Source: Nymphaea colorata (Eukaryota; Streptophyta; Magnoliopsida; Nymphaeales; Nymphaeaceae). Taken from it: a stretch of 64,000 nt of DNA. Under the pieces are notes generated by a model. It saw only the letters and a program-made list of their open reading frames with translations, searched no databases and was not told where the DNA came from. The stretch lies in contig NC_045150.1 of the NCBI RefSeq assembly GCF_008831285.2, forward strand, positions 9,808,001 to 9,872,000, in the 5' to 3' direction. A program made the position numbers and the translations under genes. Below are positions 60,065 through 64,000 of the stretch, piece by piece; the first letter of the stretch is position 1, and each line of letters begins with the position of its first letter.

Positions 60065-61171
60065 ATGGCAGACTGGGATCTGTTCGCTGTGGTGAGAGGA
60101 TGCTGCAGCACGGCCGTCTCCGCCTCCTCCCCGTCGGCTCTCCGCCCCGCCAACGACCCCATCGGCTTCCCTCCGTTCCCCGACGGCGACCAGGGCAGCC
60201 TTGCGCTCCCTTCCTTCCCCGACCTCTTCGCCGCCGCGCCGTCTGTGGAACTGGACGACCTCTGGAAGCCCTTCTACTCGAAGCAAGCCCTGTCCGTTCC
60301 CCAGGAGCAGAAGAGGCCCCTCCCGGCCCTCGCTAGTTCCGCCCCTCATTCGCAAGCGCCGCCCCGCTCTAAACGACGGTAAGTGCCCCGGGAAACAGTA
60401 CGGCAACCTGTCTTTGCCTGATGTTTTGAATGACTTGGTACTGATGGACGGAAAAAATTTTCGTCGTCTGCAGAAAGAATCAGCAGAAGAAGGTGGTGTG
60501 TCACGTTCCGGCCGAGGGATCGGTCGCTTCGGATGTGTGGGCATGGCGGAAGTACGGGCAGAAACCGATTAAAGGGTCTCCTTTTCCGAGGTGGGTGTTG
60601 TGTAAACTTGCCGCTGACTGCCGTTAGTGTTGCTTTCGTTTTTGAGGTTGTTTAGAAGAAAACCTGTTTCTGATTTGTGCTTTAATGGCTTCTGTCGGTG
60701 GGAAAAAACAGAGGGTATTACAGGTGCAGTAGTTCAAAAGGTTGCTTGGCGAGGAAACAAGTGGAGAGGAGCAGAACAGATCCCTCGATGTTCGTCATAA
60801 CGTACACGTCGGAACACAACCACCCGGCTCCAACCCACCGGAATTCTCTCGCCGGAAGTACCCGGCAAAAGTACGTCGAAAATCCCACGACGACGACGAC
60901 AACCACCACCACCACCACCTGTTCCAGCGGTGGCGGCGGTGCTAATGGGCCTTGTTCTCCGGCGGGTTTGTCGCCGACGACGCCGTTGACCGCAGCCATG
61001 GAAGAGACCAGCAGGCCGCAGTTCGACGACGACGAACCGGAGATGACGATGGGTTCCGTCGGGGAGGAGGAGGAAGCGGACCTTTTTCTGGATCTAGAGG
61101 AGCTCCGAGACGACGTGTTTGCGCCATCGGCTTTGTTCGATGACTGTTTTCCGATGGAATTTCCGGCGTGA
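60065..61171 (+). CDS. WRKY transcription factor, group IIe (WRKY22/27/29-like)
   Basis: Three exons, 60065-60378, 60474-60590 and 60712-61171, with GT-AG introns of 95 and 121 bp, encode 296 residues. The N-terminus [13 protein letters not shown] and the basic [18 protein letters not shown] segment before the domain are typical of the WRKY22/27/29 branch. WRKYGQK is at residues 129-135. The zinc finger is C149-X5-C155-X23-H179-X-H181, followed by the conserved [16 protein letters not shown]. The second intron is at the usual WRKY position (PR-GYYRC). Then come 11 Thr residues and an acidic C-terminus ([18 protein letters not shown]), a likely activation domain. Arabidopsis WRKY22 and WRKY29 act in flagellin-triggered MAP-kinase signalling and senescence. 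It acts in the nucleus on W-boxes. A TATA box and inverted W-box cores lie upstream. Confidence 0.95.
60887..60919 (+). repeat. trinucleotide repeat coding for 11 Thr
   Basis: Four ACG, one ACA and six ACC codons in a row lie inside exon 3 of the group IIe WRKY gene, between the WRKY domain and the acidic tail. This is a coding microsatellite that could vary in length. Confidence 0.9.
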
Positions 61172-61887
61172 CTCGCGAATGCACCACCAGCCGCCGGTCG
61201 GCGTCCCACTTCCGCTGTTGTCTTTTCCGGCGAATTATGGCCGTGCTTCTCACTGTAGATGCCTTCCCTATAATCAGAATCTCCCCACCAACACTAGTTT
61301 TTTTGTCCCTCTTATAAAAAAATCCACAGATTTCAGATGGGGAGGATTCCCATTCCGTCTCCTCCCAAGTTGATCATATCAAATGTATAACAATAACAAA
61401 TTTAATATGTATAATTTTCCTACATATTATTCTTGAGCATCCCCCACCATCTCTCTCTCTCAACTTCCATCTTTCTCTCTCAGTGGAGATCGACTTTGTA
61501 CTTGCAGACAGTCAACCATTTCTTTTTCCTCTTTTATTGGGAAAGAGTTTCATGACTGTACTAGCGCAAATAGTCTATGCCGAACAACGATGGTGTCGGA
61601 AAAAGCTTCGTTGGTCATGCAAGAAAATTTAATGGTGATGTTGGCATCCAAAAATTTTTAACATTAAAAAGGTTTGAATTTAATGATCTTCATATGGGAA
61701 GTATCTAGATTGGAACCTTCTCTTTCCATTTGAGAGACTGTTCTTCAATTTTATATAAGGGAGTTGCTTCGCACTTGTTTGCTTTGGGATCACATGATCC
61801 TTGCACATTGATCACCTCCTTTTTTATCTCTTTTGATAACTTTTAGTGTCACTTCTATAAATTGGTTTCTACAAAATTCAAGTTTAG
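61172..61887. other. region downstream of the group IIe WRKY gene
   Basis: This stretch probably includes the 3' untranslated region. No clear AATAAA was seen. A (CT)n tract lies near 61451-61483. Confidence 0.4.
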
Positions 61888-61932
61888 TATATATATATAT
61901 ATATATATAGAGGCTTCTTAAACTCATATGCA

Positions 61933-61991
<59 letters not shown>
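61888..61991. repeat. two (TA)n microsatellites flanking a short spacer
   Basis: TA runs at 61888-61909 and 61936-61991 are separated by a spacer containing AACTCATATG. The sequence after the second run (ATATGAGTTG) is its inverse, so the whole can fold back on itself. Confidence 0.85.
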
Positions 61992-61994
<3 letters not shown>

Positions 61995-64000
61995 TTGTGA
62001 GATGTGACTACATGTGAGTCAACTAGCTCTGGGAAGCCTATCTGCAGAGAGGGGCTTTGATGAATATAAAATGACCTTTGTACCCTTTACAATTGCTTTT
62101 TGAGCAAGAATAGGGTTGTGAACTTGCAAACGGAATGAAGAGGGTGCAGCTGAGCTGCCGATTCGGTCAAATAGGTTATGAGAAAGCTAACAATATATAT
62201 CTTTTAAATAAAAACGAAAAACAAAAAAAGCAAAAGTATTTAAAAAACAACTACAAATATAAATAATATGCAGGCCGATTCAAATCAACTCGAGCTGACT
62301 TTTGCGGCCTCAGATTCGCCTTGGTTCATAAAATCACAGAGGAAAAAAAAATATATAAATTGTACTATTTATAGTTCAAAGAAGTAATACTCATAAAAAT
62401 CGAGAGAACCGGCTCGAACCATCTTTAAGCTGCATCAGGAAAACTCGTTTGAACCATCTCTCAGTGAGTCAAGTTGGTCCCATAACGATGTGTAGGTGGG
62501 CTCGATCGGGGTCCGCGAGAACCTAAACCTAACACGGCTTGGTTTGGTTTCTAACTCCCGTACACAAACTGCTCCCATGAGCTGGAGCGCCGGCCTGACC
62601 GTCACTAATTAACAACTTTTTTTAAATAAAAAAAAATACAGTCGGCACTAAAAGCTCGGTCCTTCCGGCCATAAAAGACTTAAAAATAGCAAAACGGGTG
62701 CAGTGGCATTTGCACCCAGTAATAAAGAAATTGCTTTTACCTGTTTTTTTTAGTAAAAACTACATTAATTTGTATTAAATCATGGTATTTTGGCGATATT
62801 TTAAATAAATCAGGGTGGCAGGTGTGATGATTGGATCCTTTATGGATCTGGATCTCCGTGGATCCTGTCTCAAAAATGTAGTTAGACAATGTCCGGCCCG
62901 GACCTAACTAGAATTGTTTTCCTTTCAGTCGGTACAATCACTATATATTAAAATAATATGTGGATAGAATTTTTTAGTTCAAAAGCTTGACCAAATTTCT
63001 TCGTTCACGGACCTTCTCAAGCAGCGAACCCGCGGTTTTCTCGATGGCACACGCGTGAAAACCTTGTTTCGGTCAAAGGGCTCTATCGTAAAACCGAAGC
63101 AAGAATAATGCGAGTAAACTTTTCGTCTGGGGCCCAACCTTTGGTTGGCTTTTACTTGAAAGTGCCCCGCACTTCTCCTGATGAGCATCCCACTCATCAA
63201 ACTTTCTCCAAAATGTCAATCGCTAGCTTCTTATTCCCGAATTTAAGCTTCGCAGCTTAGTTATTTAATTATACCAGGTTAGGCATAACTAGGAAAGGTG
63301 ATTTGGGCATTGAAGTTCTTTCAAATTTATTCAAACATGAATACTTTATAGGACAACAAACAAAAGATTCGGGACTTCAAGGGAAATTTTTTGAGAAGAG
63401 AAACCGATATTTAGCGTTTTATAAACAAGGGAATCGTGAGGGCTCGCTTGACTTGAACGGCAAGGCTCAGCATAGACCGCATGTAGGCGAGCCCAGTTGA
63501 GCGGACGGCCCCAATTTGTAGACCTCGGTTGGTTTTTAGTTGACAAAGATACATAACTTGTGCAAGTTGGTGCGCAGAGATACCATGCCACATTGGATTC
63601 CGAGTTTTGACTTTTTAGCCAGTCAAATCCCTCGATTGTCAACCTTCTAATAATGCGGCACATTTCCCGATGTCGGTGCCTATTATCCAATCTAGATGGG
63701 CATAAGTGGAGGTTGGAGAAGGAAAAGAAAAAATTCTTGCTAAGAAATTTTGGTGGGAAAAGAGAATTTTCTTTTGTTTGATTTGAGATTCTGAAGATCC
63801 GTAGAAAGCAACTCAAGAAGAAGGCAACAAAACTTAAAGCAATACAAAAACTCTCATGGAAATCCATGTTTTCAAACTTGTCGAAGAAAGTGGCTAATTT
63901 TTCGCTAGCAGAATCTTTTCTCTATGAATTTTGAATATTTCTTTCATAAGCATACTTTGTATATGTGTAGCATACAATATCGATTGCTTGTTCAACCTTA
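61992..64000. other. intergenic DNA to the end of the window
   Basis: No gene is recognised. A minus-strand frame at 63346-63867 is open for 173 codons but has no recognisable domain and a low-complexity hydrophobic start, so it is not called. Confidence 0.4.

Noticed and set aside
60718-61209. 163-codon frame antisense to WRKY exon 3
   Set aside because: It is a mirror of the real coding exon. Its VVVVVV stretch is the complement of the Thr codon repeat.
63346-63867. 173-codon minus-strand open frame near the window end
   Set aside because: No domain or family similarity is visible. The hydrophobic Phe-rich start comes from an AAG/AAA-rich stretch on the other strand.

Overview
The window is nuclear DNA of a flowering plant. 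The evidence is spliced genes with GT-AG introns, two plant-specific WRKY transcription factors, plant LEA14 proteins, an SGT1 co-chaperone with the plant exon pattern, plant Copia and Gypsy retroelements, tRNA-derived SINEs, hAT-like MITEs and many long (TA)n and (GA)n microsatellites. Gene density is low, with five intact genes in 64 kb, and the intergenic DNA is AT-rich and full of decayed repeats. The species cannot be fixed from the sequence.

Layout. 1-7 kb: mostly unrecognised DNA, one hAT-like MITE (1822-2203), microsatellites, then a two-exon LEA14 gene on the minus strand (6051-6841) with an ABRE-like element upstream. 8.3-14.9 kb: a full-length but dead Ty1/Copia element on the minus strand (8267-14869), bounded by the 5-bp target duplication ATGAG. 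15.9-16.6 kb: a second LEA14-type gene with the same intron position as the first and an added hydrophobic N-terminus. 18.8-26.1 kb: a complete ten-exon SGT1 gene on the minus strand, reconstructed at 375 codons with intact reading frame. 26-46 kb: gene-poor DNA with tandem duplications, a truncated LTR element with a clear primer-binding site (about 36.3-37.5 kb), an orphan PPR-like reading frame, an orphan LRR-kinase (FEI-like) exon, overlapping Copia remnants on both strands (40.6-44.0 kb) and a SINE with a perfect target duplication (44974-45168). 46.3-49.0 kb: a two-exon group IIc WRKY gene on the minus strand with a second SINE directly upstream. 49-59 kb: repeats, microsatellites and weak gene relics. 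60.1-61.2 kb: a three-exon group IIe WRKY gene (WRKY22/27/29 type) on the plus strand with a TATA box and an inverted pair of W-box cores upstream. 61.2-64 kb: nothing recognisable except (TA)n repeats.

Biology. SGT1 works with HSP90 and RAR1 in immune-receptor stability and with SKP1 ubiquitin ligases. WRKY22/29-type factors act downstream of pattern-triggered MAP kinases, and LEA14 proteins are stress-induced. The genes share a stress and defence theme, but they are 2 to 20 kb apart with separate promoters, so the grouping may be chance. Exon junctions were placed by hand from GT-AG signals, reading-frame continuity and family knowledge. No alignment or database search was run.
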